Assembly (NCBI GenBank): GCA_003586115.2
Contig: QVOM02000023.1
Location: forward strand, 8,199,474 to 8,263,473
Origin: Salvator merianae
Taxonomy: Eukaryota > Chordata > Lepidosauria > Squamata > Teiidae
DNA length: 64,000 bases
Reading direction: 5' to 3'
Shown: positions 28,901-42,412 of the stretch, piece after piece
Position numbering within the stretch: the first letter of the stretch is position 1
Layout: each line of letters begins with the position of its first letter
The notes under the pieces: model-generated
Told to the model about the DNA's origin: nothing
Seen by the model: the letters and a program-made list of their open reading frames with translations, nothing else
The model's database searches: none
Program-made: the position numbers and the translations under genes

Positions 28901-31900
28901 CACAGCTTGGAATCTTGGGTGGTCAGCTGGATGTGAGATGTGGCCTTCTTCTTTTTGCAAAAATGGAATTCAACACATTTTCACATTTTTTGCATTTTTT
29001 GCTGTGTTTAAGCCACAAAAAATGGCATTTTCAATGGCATTTTCAGCGGGAAAATGTTGTGAAGAATGCGAAAACGAATGCGAAAAATGCATTTCTCGGC
29101 AACAAAATGCGCTGACGAAGCAAAAATGCAGACCTTTTGTTCGAAAATGGATCGAAAATGATTTTATTTTTGTGCACATCCCTAATGTACACTGCTTTGA
29201 AATTGTAGGAAGAAAGGTGGAATATTAACAGAGAGTGCTACATACAATGTTAGATATGCATTTGGAAGACCAGGCCACTAATAGTTTGTCAGGTCCTGCT
29301 TCTTGTTCCTAAAGAGACTTTTTTGGTGGGGTGCACATGGTTTACGCCTCGGGTCTTGGGTTACCTGGGTTGAGCCCAGAACCCTGGCAAGCAAACACAG
29401 TGCCTACTATGCAATGACCTGCAATCCTGAAAGGATTTTATTTGTGACTGCAAGGGTGAGAGTTCAGTCTCCTTTGACTGCATCTAGGATGAACAGATTT
29501 TTGGCAGTCTGCAGAAGAGAAGACTGAGAGGAGACATGATAGCTGTTTTCAGGTATCTGAAGGGCTGTCGCAGTGCAGAGCGATTGGCCCTATTCTCACT
29601 CACACAGGAAGGAAGGACTAGAAACAACCAGATGAAACTTTAGGGGAGTAGATAAGGGCGATCAGTCATTGGAACAGGTTGCCCAGGGGGTGGTGAGCTC
29701 ACCTTCGCTGGAGGTCTTCAAGGAGAAGCTGGACAGACATTTGTCTGGGATGGTTTAGTGGATCCTGCACTGAGCAGGGAGTTGGACTGGATGACTCTGA
29801 AGGTCCCTTCCAGTTCTATGGTTCTATGATTCTATGGTCTCTCATTGAGCTTTTATTGGAGCCATTAGCTGGTGTTCGTCTGTAGAGGAATCATTCTGCC
29901 TGCCTTTTTCCACTCTCTTTTTCCAACTGTTGTTTATGTTTTCTTTCCCTTCCCCAAATGGTTTTCAAAATGTTTTGCCCCATTTTGGCCAGTGTGGTGG
30001 GAAAACACGGGCGCCGCCTGTCCGCAGAACGGCTACACAACCACAGAGCAACTGTGCCGGAGCAGTAAAGTGTTTTAAATTACAAAGCCGAGCAACTGCA
30101 AACCGCCGTTGGAAGGCGGCAAGTCTAGCTCAAAGAGTGCTGCAGAGCGATTGTGAGATTTCCCTGGGGCTAATATTGATAATCTCTTCTATACTATAAA
30201 TAAAGCCTTGGCGTACGACAGACCCGTATGCGCCTCTCTTCCCTTTCTCCAAGCCTATAATTAGAACGTGCTTCTAGGCCAGGAAAATGACGCAGTCGCT
30301 CCGTTTCGAAAGAGGTCCTCCTTGACACGGGTTCGGACTTTGAACACGGGTGTGTATGGACCATGTCACATGGCCCGTGCCAGCTGATTGCCAAAGTGTC
30401 TAAGCCCACTGACTTCTCTGCTCTGTGCTGAGCCCTGCCAGGCTGGGGTTAGCAGTCAGAGCTCCTTTTCCTGCCTCTCGTTCCAGCGCAAACCTTTTTC
30501 ATTGTCCCAAGGTTGGACTGCTTGAGAGGGTTCCGGATGCTGAGTACCCCAGGATCTGCTAAGCAGGATCATTAGGGAAGCGGCCATTGATGTTCGTTGT
30601 GGCTGATGGGGCTGGGAAGGCAAAACAGTTAGAAGGAAGCAGGGCCAGGTGTCTGGATAGGTAAAACTAATGGTATGGGAGACATTATAAGGCTCCAGTT
30701 CCTGGCAAACCCTGTGAAAATTCGCCTAATGGAACAGAATGGATTATGCGGACCTTAGTCTGCATTGAGTGTGTACTCATAACCCTGAACTGTTGGGGAT
30801 GGTAGTATATAAGGGTGCACATTGCCTTTACAAGTGCTTCTCAGGAGGACATCCATAGGTGCTAAGCCTGCAGGAGAAGGCTTTGTCCACAACCACGCAA
30901 TGGAAGAAGGATGGACGTGGTATCTGGGTTGTGCTGCCTCAGACTGCTGCGGGCGATGAAGGGGGAAGGAATCCACATTTTGGGGCATTTTCCTGTTTGT
31001 CTGTTTTTTAAGGTGGAGAAAAATCCCTGCAGACTGGAAGCAGTCTTAGGGAAAAAGCAGAGCTAGAATGTTTTCCCATAGGTGACATATTTCTGTGTTC
31101 TGGGAGGTCTTTACTTGGGAGAAGTTCCCAAAATGGCAAGGTCTACCTTTAATTTGTAGTGCTGCGGTCTCTTTCATCACCTCGTTTTGATGCAGCCTCA
31201 GAGGATCTCTGGGCCGTTTGCAGGTCTTTGGGGGCAACTGAAGGGTCAGAAGCTTTTGCTTCATGCTTCAGCAGTGACGTGGTCATCGCCTCTTGGTGAG
31301 TGGAGGAGACTTCCTTCTTTGATCAGAGTGCTCAGACTCTGGTCTTCTTCATGGTAGGACCCATAGTTCAGAAGAAGCTGTAGGGCCATAGTTTGAACCC
31401 TCATGGACTCTGAGGTTCAGGTTGTAGGTCAGGAGGTCATCTACCACCTCACTGCAGGTGTGTTCTTAGAAGACTGGAGATTCATTTAGATTTGTCCCAT
31501 AAAATTGGAGGACAACTAGCCACCGGCCCTCAAAACTGGTCCGATCTGGTCCACTCAGCCTTTCCTTGTGGTCCATCAGCCTGCCTTAGTTGGTGTAACC
31601 AAAACGACGCTGAAGGGGTGAGCTTTTCTGCCTTCTTTGTGTTGCTATCGAGAAGATCAAAATCCTTCAGAAGCCCAAAGAGGTTGTCTCCTCCACTGCA
31701 GCAGTGGGTATAGGCCGGAGTAGAGCAGAGCGCTCGCCTTTGTTTCAGCAGCGCTCTGATCTCCTTAGCAGCAGGGGGGGCAGGGAAGAAGAGGAAGGTT
31801 TCTTTCAGAAGCAAAAGCAAGTGGAGTCAGCTGGGAAGCAGAGGGTGGGACGCAGTGTGTGTGTGTGTGTATCTGTGTGGTCCTCTTCCTGTGTGACAAC

Positions 31901-34900
31901 TGTGGCAAAGAAGGGGGTAAGATTTCTTCCCCAGCTCTAATGAAGACCAGCCCCACCACCTACAGAGGACAGTCTCGGCGCAAACTCTTTGCAGAGACCA
32001 GAGTTGGATTCTTGGCTTGATGACAGTTTCCACCACTGTCCTACTCCCCAAAATGCTTTCCTTAAACTGAATAGAATCATCAGTCCATTGACTTGAGCGT
32101 TGGGCTCTATGAGGCAGACCGGAGCTCTTATACCTCTTTCTTCCCTGCCGGACTGGTTGGAGTAGGTGTATACATTTTAGGTGTATGCTACATTATTTAT
32201 TGATTTATATTCAGTACAGCTCACTTGCGTTTGTTATTCTTTACTATCTACTACACCCAGAGCTCTGGTCAGGGCACTTTGTGACCCAATAATGATAATA
32301 AACGCCATCAAGAGCAAAGGAAATCCTACACACACACGTCATAATATCAATTAAGCATAATTTCTTCTGTTACATATGTGTGCAAGAATCCTGGTCCACA
32401 GCCCCCCCCCTTAACCACACATTTTTATGCACACACACACATACACACACACTCATCCTCTACTCTGAGGTTTCATGGCAGGCTGCAACAATTACAAACT
32501 GCATAAGGATGGAGATAAATCTAATACAATCTAAATATATTAAAGTCACAGTACAGCACCTAGAAGGGAGAAATAGCCCCCCTCTTCAGTGAAGAAGTCC
32601 TGGTAAAGAGGTAATGCCTTGACCAATGGTCTAGAAATATATATAAGGATGGAATTTGATGCACCCCAGAAGGGATGCCGTTCTACAGCCTGGAGGACAC
32701 CACAGAGAAGGCACTGCCAAGAAGGGAGGTCCTCCATTAGATATTTAGGGGCCAAACTGCTTAGGGCTTTATCAAGTAGGGCTAATACTTTGTAGGTTAA
32801 TGATAGAGCTGTTCACATCACCCCTAAGTAATAGTCAGGACAGGAGATGCAGATGGCCGCCCTTTGGCAGGAATGGCTTTACTTGCCACTGCCATATTGT
32901 CCCCAGACTGTGGAGAAGGAATAGCACTATCCATTGCTCTAAATTCGCTGACATCACCGGTACTTTTCTGATACAGTCTGGAGCCTGAAATGATCTCTAT
33001 CATATTTATTCTGCCAGAGCCAGGGGTGGCATCGGCCTCGCTGTAACCTGATGAGCTCAGAGGCCCACTTCAAAATCAACGCTCAGTTTAAAAGCGTTCC
33101 TGATGGCTGTTTGCGCTTCCATAAATCAATGCCGCTTGGAAAGACAGAAAGAAACAAATAAACTCTCCTTCCTTTTCCCCCTGCCAGCTATTAATTGATG
33201 TCTTGGCAGAAGCCGGGAGAGCAAATATGGTTCTTCGTGTCCCTCCTGTCCCAAACCATTCAGAACGAAGGCTGGGGGTGTGGCGAGGATGCTAAGGAGA
33301 AAAACGGAGAGTTCAGCGGATGAGGAAACTGTGGGTTTTTGGTTTCCAGCCTAACTTCCTGGGGCAGTCTTGAATCTGATGGTCTGGAGCAGGAGCATGT
33401 TTAAAGGCAACATCTGATGTCCCTGTGAGCCCTTGTTCTTTCTGTGGACCAAACAGATTTCCGAACCGAAAGAGTTTCCTCTGCTTCTTCTTGAACCTAT
33501 TATAATCATTCCTCCCCTCTCCTTGCCTTGGTCTTGCTCCTGCTCCATTTTTGTAGATAAAGACTCGCATAGTGAAATGTTTGTTGGCAGCCTGTCTTAG
33601 TTGTGGCACCAATGCTCAAAGAACAGACTCCCATTTGGGAGCTTTTAATAGGCAACTGAAAACTTTTCTGTTCACTCAGGCATCTTAAGAGCATAAAGAG
33701 CCTTGCTGGATCAAGTCAGAGCCCATCTAGTCCACAATCCTGTCTCACACAGGGGCCCACCAATTGCTTCTGGGCATTCTCAAGCAGCAGAAGGCAAAGG
33801 CAGAACCTTCACCTGCTCTCAACTCCCTGCAAATGGCCTTGAGAGGCCTCCTGCCTGTCTATGCAACCTGGAGGTGGCACCTAGGCATCCGTTCTAGATC
33901 AGAACATAAGAGAAGCCCTGCTGGGTCAGGCCACAACCCATCCAGTCCAGCATCCTGTCTCACCCAGTGGCCCACCAATTGCTTCTGGGCATCTCAGGCA
34001 GAATAAAAAGGCAAAACCTTCACCTGCTCTTGACTCCCTGCAAATGGTTTTACAGACATCCTACCTGTCTCTCCAACCTGGAGGCACCACCTAGGGATCT
34101 ATTCTAGTGGCCATCGATATACCTGTCCTCCATTAATTTTTATAACCCTTCCTTAAAGCTATCCAAGCTGGTTCTTCCACCCTAAGGGGGCAGAGATTTC
34201 TGTATCCCTGCCATGAAAACTGGTAATCCTCTGTTTTCTAGGCAGTTTGCTCGACCCCTGAACTCCAACCACTCCGGCTCTCATTGTATATGTAAGCTGT
34301 TTATTCATGTTAGATCCCTCTGCTCCAGATTACGGAACTGGCAGGTTTATAAAGCTGCATAATAAAGATAAATAAATTAAAAGGCCGCCGGCTGCAGTGC
34401 AAAAAGAAGCAGAGAGGAATGGAACAGCAAACCAGGGCAGGAGCTGAGAAGCAAACAATGAAGGAAGGGATTTAGTCGCTTGCATTGGGCAGGCACATTC
34501 TGGAACCGTATTTGGGGTTATTCCTGAAAACATAAGACCTTAAGTGAAGGTACATCACTGCTGCATGGCTGCTAAGCTAAAAATAAATGAATCAATTAAA
34601 ACCCTTTTGCTGGGAAATTATTTTTCAAGCGTCCCCTGGGAGTTGTCTGCTGCACAGACATGTTATGGAGGATACACATGTCACCAGCAGGTTAGTTCTG
34701 GCTCCGAGAGGGTTCTGCCCGGCGACGAGATGAAAGTGGCGACAACAGAACTAACCAGCACAGAGATGGATACTGATAAAAAGCTTCCTTGCAGCAAGGC
34801 ATGGTTGAAAAAAAGTGCGCTTCGCTGGAGAAGCCACACGAGACATTCTAACATGTAACGTTTCTCCTTCCCATGCAGCTCATTTCTAGCGATGCCGATG

Positions 34901-37900
34901 GAGCTATTCAAAGAGCTGGCCGGTTTCGGGTGGAAAATGGTTCTGTTGACGAGGTAGGAGAAAGCCGGAACAATAACCCTTCCCCTATCCCGGGACGCTT
35001 TGGCTCTTTGGGAATGGAAAGCTTAGAGTGGCAATTCTGGAATAGCTCTAGAGGACCATAGCTTAGGAACTGCTGCTCTTCAGCCTAGGAACCCAGGTAC
35101 TGAATCGCTTTCTTGGTTTCTCTTTCCGTTTCAGAGCACAGACTATGCCCCGGGTACGTGGCGCAGAACAGACGTGCACTTGGAGAACCCGGAGTATCAC
35201 ACCAGATGGTATTTCAAGTATTTTCTTGGAAAAGGTAGTTATCCTTGGCAGGGGAGGAATTTCTGCTTGCAAATGTATCAGGGATTTTAGAATATCCTGG
35301 ACTAATTCTGCTAGACCCTGGGCACCTTTAACGCCATTCTTTCTGCTTTGATGAAAGCAACCTTTTCAATTCAACATTAACAAAATTTATTTGATCAGCG
35401 ATTATACCGACAGCAAATCATAAGAAATAGTGCATCCGGATCAAACGCCAATTCTGTTAGAAATCCTCTGTTCCCCGTCTTAGGGTATTTCCAGATGGTG
35501 AGAGGAAAATGCAGGACCTTGTTAAGTTCCCACAAGTGGCTCTCGTTGTCCCTGCCAAATGGCGGGGTAAGATCGCGGCGCAAGTGCGGACACTTACGTG
35601 TCTGCTCCCGTGATGGTGAGGCAGCTACGTCCGGGTATTTAAATAGCGCAAAATCTCCAGAAGTGCATGATCACCACCACCCCACGCATTTTGAGGATGG
35701 TTTGGCCCCGCACATTTCCTTTAAGGCCTGTGCTGAAACCAAGTGTCCAGGTGAGGTAAGTTATTTCGCCATTCCGGGAAAATCTGGGTGGAGAGTTGAT
35801 GTTCCCGGAATAGCGATACCACCTGCTATCGCCCCAATATCCTGGGACCGTGTTGGGATTGCCGCATTATCTAACCCCCAAGGGCGGATTTTCTGAGTTA
35901 GACAAAGCCCCAAAGAAACAGCTTGTCACTTTGCCGATGCGTTATCTCACTCTGAAAGTGGACTGAGTTTGGATTAAAATTTAGGTGTGAATGCAGCTCC
36001 AGAGTCCAGCGTTTAGCCATATTAGATTGTTCTTCTGGGGCTCTTAGGTGGAGCACTGACCTGCTCACATCTGGTATTTGGGGGGCTTTTTGGAATCTGT
36101 GCAGCAGGGGAGAAAGCAGATTGGTGTCATTAGCACATGCTGTGTGTTACACGTCAACTGTTACATCATATGTGTTACATCATATGCTGTGATGGTCCCA
36201 GTAGTAGAAGCTTCTTTCTGCTACACAGACTCTGAAATGCATGGCAGATGCAAAGAGGGTCAGCATGTAGTTATGCCAGCTAGCCTAGGAAAGTCATGCT
36301 AATGTATCTAAACATCAGAATCCATTGCAACTTTTGAGAGTCTTCTTTGAAGAATTCAGAACCCCCAGGTGGATACCAATAGTTGGACTCAGTACTCCTT
36401 CACCATACATGCAAACACTCGACCAGAAAGGGCCCTGTGTTCACCTGCATAAGAACTTAAGAACATAAGAGGAGCCTTGCTGGATCAGGCCACGGCCCAT
36501 CTAGTCCAGCATTCTGTTTCACACTGGGGTCCGCCAATTGCTTCCGGGCATCTCAAGCAGAATAAAAGGCAAAACCTTCACCTGCGTCTTGACTCCCTGC
36601 AAATGGTTTTACAGACATCCTGCCTGTGTTTCCATTTTTACTTCCTAGTTCATCAGAACTATGTCGGAACAGATGTAGAGAAGAATCCCTTCTTTCTGTC
36701 TGTTGTGCTGTCTGACCAAAACAATCAACGTGTTCCTCAATATCGTGCGATCCTCTGGAGAAAAACAGTAAGAACCGAAAACTTTCTCTCTACCTTAGTA
36801 CCTTGGAAGGCACTGGAAAATTTGTCAAACTGGAAAATATAGGTTGGAAAGGCCAGCAACTGTTCCTCTACAAAAAATGTTTTCATCCCTGAGCGATGCT
36901 TTTTACTGAATTTAAAATGCATTATGATGTTTGAAAAGATTTAGAACTCGGGAGGGGGGGGGGAGAGACTTTCCTTGGGCTCCCCAAAGTAGGGTGGGTA
37001 ATAGGATATGATAGATGATACCTTCTAGCCTACACACAAAACTAGTAACTAAAATTATTTTTGTTAAAACCAAACTTTTTTGGTTCTGTGGGGGCATGGG
37101 TAATTCTTTAAAATTCGTTCAAAATTGACAGTTCTGCCAACTATTTCATGGTATGGTTGGAAGGTAGCAGGTATTTTGTTCTACCTCCCATCCCAGTTTC
37201 AGCATCCTATTTTATCTGTTTTATAGTGATTTTATTGTGACCCATCCTAAGACTTTGGGCATAGGGCAGGATAATAAACAAACAAACAAACTTAAAATGG
37301 TTTCCCCTTTGTTATTCCCTACGGCTGAAATATTAAAAACATTTCAAGTGTTCTGACAAGACACCTGGATGAGGCAATGAAACGACTCTACATTTTTTGA
37401 TGGGTTTTGAATTTTGTTCTAACTAAAATCCATTTTGTACAGATGTTTACAGCTCACCTATATTTGGGGGTGATGTTTGCCTTAATGTTTGTTTTACAAA
37501 TCAGAATTTAGGAACGTTACCTTTTTAAGGACTACTGGTTTTGGGATCCTTATTCTCAGTGGACAGTTTTCCAAGTTACTTTAAAGAATTCATAGTTTTG
37601 AAGTCTTACAGCATTTTTTTTTTTCAATGCAATTCTTTTATAGGGTACTCTGAAAATATGTCTCCCTTACAGTCCTACAAAAACCTTGTCTGTAAAATCT
37701 ATTTTAAGGTAAGGATAACATTTTTTAAAATTCCACTTCTGAACTCAAGTGGGAAAGAAGGAAAGGTTAGTTAAAGCAGAAACAAACATAAAACCCCTAC
37801 CAGCATGTAGCAGAATGTAAGCTACTGATGAACCTGGGCAGCTTATGGAGTAGGTGAGATTCCCAAGCTGTATTCAGCCTCAAATAGAACAGCTGGTTAG

Positions 37901-40900
37901 CTGAGTCATTAGGAATAAAGTAATGTAGATGGGATTGATATGGGGCAGAATATGATGAAAGATTCCTCCTGCTATAATGGAAGAGAGAGGAAGGACACTA
38001 AAAGAATCTGGTTATCAGAGAGGATGACAAAAACACCCACCGATTACTGAAGGGACCGAGGAACGCAAGAGAAGGGAGCTCTTACAGCTACCAAGTAAAG
38101 TTGGTTTCATTCCAGAGACATCATACAGTAAAGACAAGACTTTGTTGGAGTGAACTTGGCTCTAGTCACAGAATGGACACATCTGTGCAGTTTTCTTGAC
38201 AACAGTACAGAAGTGTTTTTCCATTCCCTTCTTCTGGGATGATAATAGGTATTAAACCAGGATTTCTGCATCCAAATTCTTCCATTGAGTTGTGGTTCTT
38301 CCCATGTTGATCCTGCCATAAAGGTCCACATTTAAGGGTCCATTCACATCTAAGTTTTAATCCAGCTTCAGTCCACTTTTGGATGGAAGGAACACATCAG
38401 CAAAGTGACTAATCATTTTATTTCCACGTTATCTAACCCAAAGGTGAAGTTTCTGAGTTAGATAATGCTGAAAGAAAACATCTTATTACTTCATTGATGG
38501 GCTCTCTCTCAGCCTGAAAGTAGTCTGAAGCTGGATTAAAACTTAGGTATGGTTGGGCCCTTAGAGATGACCAAACTCCTTCCAAATAAGGAGAATTCTG
38601 CCTCACTCCAAATACCAGGTGGAAATGTGGAACTATCCTAAAAGGTATTGGAGTTAAGATCCCTATAGTGCCTCTTTTCAAAAAAGCAGAGGTCTATAGG
38701 GGAATTCCTGAGCAGAAGCAATATGCAGTATTGCACTTACGTGCCAAGACATCAGGCATCTCTGATGTCTGGGGGGGGGGAATCAAAACTTAAGTTTAAT
38801 CTTTAACTATGGTGCTCACAATTAATGAATATTTGATGTGTAAACTACTCCATAATCTTGTTGAGAAGGCATTCTGAGGATTGCCCTTAGTATATACAAT
38901 TTGAACCTCATTTACTAAATAAACAGCAAAATAAATAGAGCAGTTAAAAGCAATTCCACAGTGGTCTTTCTTTAAAAAAAAAAATCACAGTAGTGAATAT
39001 TTTGTAGTTCTACAAAACTGAAATGCTGCCAATTTCATTTCATTTGCCCTTCAGTGCCATGAATCTTGACAAATTTGAAAAAGGCCCTAGAGAAATTCTT
39101 CACCCCGAAATTCAAAAGGTGAGCTGTAAAAAGCTTTTATGGTATTTTTCCTTTTTCTATAGTATTTTACAGTTGTTTTGTAGAGCTGATTTTGCATTCA
39201 GGAGAAGTGGTTTTGGAATAACTGTTTTCAGCACAGAAAATGAGTTTGTTTATTTAAAACTTTTATGGATGGATTCTTACACAGCAACTCAAGGCAGTGT
39301 GCAATTCAATAAAAACAAAATTGTAGCAGAATTAAAAACACTATAAACACAATTCAGTAAAAACAAAAAAACTTAAAACACTAGTAACAAAGTTAAAAAC
39401 AATGTAGGGTAAGAGAAGCAATCAGATAATCCAACTTTTCACACTAGGAAACCTGGGTAGGATATAATGGATGTAGAAACTTAATTTGAGCACTGTGCTC
39501 AAAAAGCAAGACGCAAGTCTAAGAAATGAAACATTTCAGGAAGAGTTTGCCAGTGGTAGAGCTTGTTCAAAGACAAATTTGGGTGGCAGAATCCAGCATC
39601 TAATTCTTTGCATGCATGTCTAAATTCTCAGAAGACTTTTAGGCTCAGGTCAAGTTGTAATAATTTTCATTTTATAAACAAAGCACATCCCGTGAAACTT
39701 CAGTTCAGATTCAGATAAAATTCCTGTATTTAATTTTGTGCCTTATAAGACACACTGGCATATACAAGAAATTTGGCACCTGTAATTTGGCAAGGGATAT
39801 TTAGGATAAATAAATAAAAAAGTAAATAAATACATAAATAGAATGCAGACTGATTTTAGGAGAATTTGGTGGGGAAAATGGGAGGGAGAACAGGAGGGTT
39901 GTATTTTAAATAAGTTGCAAGTATATATTTTATATTTTTATTCCTGTGACCCACTCTGGACCTTCTGGTGAAGGGCAGGATATAAATCCTTAAATAAAAA
40001 TCAAAGAAATAAAAAATCTTCTGTGGCAAAGAATACAGTAGTTCAAAAAAATTAAAAGCTCTTTCTTTGTATTGACTCTTCCGATGTGAGTATTCTTTTC
40101 ACTGATCCATGTCTTAATACCACACTCAGGAACAGAATTAATCCATTTCTTCCTCTTGCTTTTGAAAGAAGTTTATTTTTTGTGAAGGAGAAGGGAAAGG
40201 GGAGAAAAGTATGTGGGGAGTGGAATCAAAATTCAAAATAACTGTGATATGCTGGAGAGCTAGGCTTAAAAAGACTGGATGAAATTCAAGGGAGGCAAAA
40301 ATCACAGTGGAAAAATTTAAGACGCTGATACAGGATGAGAGGTACGTGGCTTGAAAACTGTATGTATGAAGAAGGTTGCCAAAGTTTAGTTGACAACTTG
40401 ATACATGCAGTGATGTTTTGAGTGAACACCAAACCTAAATATACTTCGTTCTCTCTCTCTGTCTCTTTCCCTCAGGACTTATTGGTTCTTGAAGAGCAAG
40501 AGGTAATACTTTTTATATTTGAGAATACGGGTTCCTTTTTGTAATACTGGTGGACTGTATAGTTTGGGATATAGACGGCTCCCTCATCTTATTCATTTAT
40601 TTCAGTGGTTGCCAACCTTTTTTTCATTTGTGTACCCCTTTGGCAACCCATATCTATAAATTGTACCCTTTGTATTAGCAAAATGAAGGACACCCCTCAC
40701 AGGACTGAGTGCAAGTGAAGTAAGCTGAGTGAAAATGTAGATGTATTTTTAATATATATATTGAAAAATATAACTATGTAGGACATCCCTATAAAGAAGT
40801 CCTTATAGAAGTCAGGTTAATGCCATGTAGAGTTTGGTTGCAGAGATTGAAAACAAATGGGATACAAAACAACCCCACATGGGGAAAATAAGAATGGGAA

Positions 40901-42371
40901 GGAAGCAGCAGATAATTTAGTGGCAGCATCCTGCCATCTTCTTACCTTCTCATGCAACCTGGTGGTAGAATGGCTGCTGAGATGACTGGGGAAACTGATA
41001 AAATGATTGTGCATATTTATCTGAATAAGGTGCTAATCTAAATTGATAAAATGATTGTGCAGATTTATCTGAATAAGATGCTAATCTAAATTGATAAAAT
41101 GATTGTGTGTATTTATCTGAATAAGGTGCTAATCTAAATTGATAAAATTATTGTGCATATTTATCTGAATAAGATGCTAATCTAAATTGATAAAATGATT
41201 GTGCATATTTATTTGAATAAGGTGCTAATCTAAATTGATAAAATGATTGTGCACATTTCTCTGAATAAGCTGCTAATTTCAATTGATGAAATGATTGGGC
41301 TTATTTATTTGAATAAGGTGCTAATCTAAGTTAGGAGTTGTGAAGCCTGTTTATTTGTTTGTTTGTTTGTTTATTTTATATAGCAATTTTATACCACCTT
41401 TCACCCAGGTACCAAGGCAGTGTACAAGATGAGTAAAGCAGAGTGAAAAGTTAAAATAACAGCTAGAAGTAGAAGAATTAAAAAAACAAACACCCAAATG
41501 GAGAAAGCAATAGCAATTGCCAAATGCTGGTGTGAACAAATGGATAGATAATGTCTGTATCTGATGCATCATTAAAGGGAGGCTGCTCCAAAGCCCAGGG
41601 GCCACCACAAAAAAGCCCTCTCAGTTCCAGGGGATATCCTTTCATGGAGCAGTTGATAAGCTGGATGGTCTCATATACCTGCAGTGTGAAGCCACACAGG
41701 AATGACAGCACAGCATGTGCTTCTGAAGAAGTATTCCTTTTTTGAAGACCCTCTTTCCCTCCTGTAGTGCTTATGCTGTACCATGACATCAGACCTTCAT
41801 GAATACTGCCAACCCTTGCCAGCACCTGTGGAGTGTTTTGGTTCTACACCTTTCAGAAACAAAAATGGGGAATCGTCTTGTTTTTTTCTGGCATCCCCAT
41901 GTGGCCTGGTGGGTTCTTGAAAAACAGACAAAACCCGTCCATTTCTTTTTTGCTACAATATTTCAGGCCCTTCTGCTCTCTCATTCTCATCAACCTTTTG
42001 ACTTACCATATTCCAAGGAACTAATCTGGAGGCAGAATTTGGTTCATATTGCCAGGAAGCATCTCTCTTCCCTTTTTTTCCCCTCTGCTACTTTCAGAGT
42101 CCGTGCACAGCTCTCTTCGGTTGGACTGGGGGCCCGCGATGGCTCACGGCCCCATCTGTTTCATTTAAGACTTCTGTTTACTGACTTGGTGCCCTTTTGG
42201 AGTGACCGGGCAGGGATGAGGCCGAACATGAAAACAGGCAGGCTTCTGCTGATGCCAGAATGACTCACGGGAGCCATCCGTGTTTCCAAAAAAGACTGAG
42301 ATGTCTCAGCCATGAATGTTGTGACTGAGTGTCTGCTGTCTTCTGCAACAGTGGCAGTGATTGCTTTGATT

Positions 42372-42412
<41 letters not shown>

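Larger units (their letters stand above)
9071..34878 (+). other. GARNL3: GARNL3 intron 2 (25.8 kb)
   Basis: Largest intron; all its recognised contents are repeats, listed separately (CR1, SINEs, inverted-repeat elements, microsatellites). Stretches without a clear repeat include roughly 15.6-16.4, 18.0-21.8, 24.6-25.5, 26.5-27.2, 27.6-28.9, 30.0-32.2 and 32.8-33.6 kb. I found no splice-bounded exon or RNA gene in them. A large early intron is typical for vertebrate genes of this type and may hold enhancers. Confidence 0.7.

Noticed and set aside
35495..35896. 133-codon open frame in intron 4
   Set aside because: It lies across non-autonomous transposon sequence shared with 12.9 kb and 38.3 kb; no domain and no splice link with GARNL3.
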